6,011 nt of DNA from positions 2,290 through 8,300 of the forward strand of contig NSIA01000064.1 in the NCBI GenBank assembly GCA_002737585.1. Direction: 5' to 3'. Each line of letters starts with the position of its first letter. Position 1 is the stretch's first letter. This DNA is from Planctomycetaceae bacterium (GTDB lineage Bacteria; Planctomycetota; Phycisphaerae; Phycisphaerales; SM1A02). The position numbers and the translations under genes are program-made. Below, piece after piece: positions 5,181 to 6,011 of the stretch. The notes under the pieces were generated by a model that worked only from the letters and a program-made list of their open reading frames with translations, ran no database searches and was not told the DNA's origin.

Positions 5181-6011
5181 CGCAATGCTCCTGTGAAGTC
5201 CGAAATGCGCGCCATGCCCTTGCGGAGAAGCGCCTCCTCCGCTGCAAAGGTGATGCGAATGTGATCTGCGGCGCAGTCGCCAAAGTCGCCGCCCGGTACG
5301 AGCGCTACATGCGACTCAAGGAGCAACGCTTCAGCAAAGCTCTGCGCGTCGGTGATGGCGCGGCCACCGGCTGATGTCAATCCCTTACATGCTGCAATCG
5401 ATGGGAACGAATAGAACGCGCCCGTGGAACGCACCGAACGAAAGCGCGGTATGGCGCGCACTAGTTCATCAACAACTGCCGCGCGCCGCGCAAACGCAAC
5501 GCGCATTTCCTCAACCTGCGCGGTACTGCGCGGCGACAACGCCTCCACGATCGCTGGCATAAAGAACGCCGGAATATTGTTGGTCATCTGTCCCTGCAAC
5601 TTGATGAGTTCTTGAATGAACCCACTGCTGCCGGGCGCACAGACGTATCCAATGCGCCAACCGGTCATGGCAAACGCCTTGCTCATCCCGTTCAGAGTGA
5701 TGGTGCGTTCGGCCATGGCTGGCAGACTGCCCGGCGAGAAGTGCTGCAATCCAGGCTGAATTTCCGGATAAACCAGTTTCTCGTAAATCTCATCACTCAC
5801 CAACACTGCGCTTGGATGACACGCGATCACCTCACAAAGGGCGCGAATTTCATCCGGGGTGTAAGTGATCCCGCACGGATTTGAGGGACTATTGAGGATC
5901 ACCGCCACCGTTCGTGGCGTCATAGCAGCGGCCAATTCTTCAGGCAGCACTTTGAATCCGCGCTCCATGGTGCCTGCTACTTCAACGCATCGTCCACCAG
6001 CAAGTTCAATG
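5177..6011 (-). CDS. Partial class I PLP-dependent aminotransferase, aspartate aminotransferase type (C-terminal part)
   Basis: The frame stays open to the window edge, adding 14 residues (IELAGGRCVEVAGT) before the internal Met at 5968, so the N-terminus lies outside. The visible 277 residues cover the PLP-binding and C-terminal parts of a fold-type I aminotransferase of roughly 390 residues. Seen in order are NSPSNPCG (40-47), DEIYEKL (73-79, PLP contacts Asp73 and Tyr76), and the Schiff-base lysine in NGMSKAFAMTGWRIGY (Lys111, numbered from the first whole codon at 6010). GAFYSFP (197-203), VALVPGGDFG (235-244) and IRITFA (251-256) follow, where Arg252 is the expected substrate-carboxylate binder. 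The pattern fits the bacterial subgroup of aspartate aminotransferases that transfer amino groups between aspartate or related amino acids and 2-oxoglutarate in the cytoplasm. Substrate cannot be fixed from this fragment; aromatic or alanine specificity remains possible. It overlaps the SemiSWEET-like gene by 4 bases. Confidence 0.93.
   Translation of the reverse strand, partial: IELAGGRCVEVAGTMERGFKVLPEELAAAMTPRTVAVILNSPSNPCGITYTPDEIRALCEVIACHPSAVLVSDEIYEKLVYPEIQPGLQHFSPGSLPAMAERTITLNGMSKAFAMTGWRIGYVCAPGSSGFIQELIKLQGQMTNNIPAFFMPAIVEALSPRSTAQVEEMRVAFARRAAVVDELVRAIPRFRSVRSTGAFYSFPSIAACKGLTSAGGRAITDAQSFAEALLLESHVALVPGGDFGDCAADHIRITFAAEEALLRKGMARISDFTGALR
5188..5192 (-). promoter_or_regulatory. 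Shine-Dalgarno AGGAG for the SemiSWEET-like gene
   Basis: AGGAG on the minus strand lies 7 bases upstream of the ATG at 5180, inside the 3' end of the aminotransferase gene. Together with the ATGA overlap it fixes the start and points to coupled translation. Confidence 0.7.

Overview
The window is about 60% GC, dense with genes and chromosomal in character. It holds eight protein genes, two of them cut by the window edges. I see no rRNA, tRNA, CRISPR array, insertion sequence or phage gene. The mix of an Asp/Gly/Tyr repeat protein, an ECF-like sigma factor with no visible anti-sigma partner, a small proline-rich lipoprotein and a lone nuoB suggests a Gram-negative-type, possibly planctomycete-like bacterium. 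That placement is an impression, not something the sequence proves.

Plus strand, 1-4215: five genes run in the same direction. They are (i) the C-terminal 486 residues of a protein built from about 13 copies of a G-x-D-x-Y repeat; (ii) a YihY/BrkB-family membrane protein with a C-terminal winged-helix-like extension; (iii) a single-domain STAS protein of the anti-sigma-factor-antagonist type; (iv) a small probable lipoprotein; and (v) nuoB, the complex I subunit that carries cluster N2. The gaps are 33, 11, 4 and 69 bases. Genes ii-iv could be one transcript. nuoB has the longest leader and may be transcribed separately. No other nuo gene touches it in this window.

Minus strand, 6011-4196: three genes run toward nuoB. 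They are the C-terminal 277 residues of a class I (aspartate-type) aminotransferase, a SemiSWEET-like three-helix membrane protein coupled to it through an ATGA overlap with a clear Shine-Dalgarno site, and after 67 bases an ECF-like sigma factor. The sigma gene meets nuoB tail to tail, and the two coding regions overlap by 20 bases, so no intergenic terminator can lie between them.

The genes do not form one obvious pathway. The strongest individual calls are nuoB, the aminotransferase and the YihY protein. The features most worth a second look are the repeat protein, the isolated nuoB, the convergent overlap, and the aminotransferase/SemiSWEET coupling. Start-site signals also differ: the two tightly downstream genes have Shine-Dalgarno-like sequences, while the others lack them.
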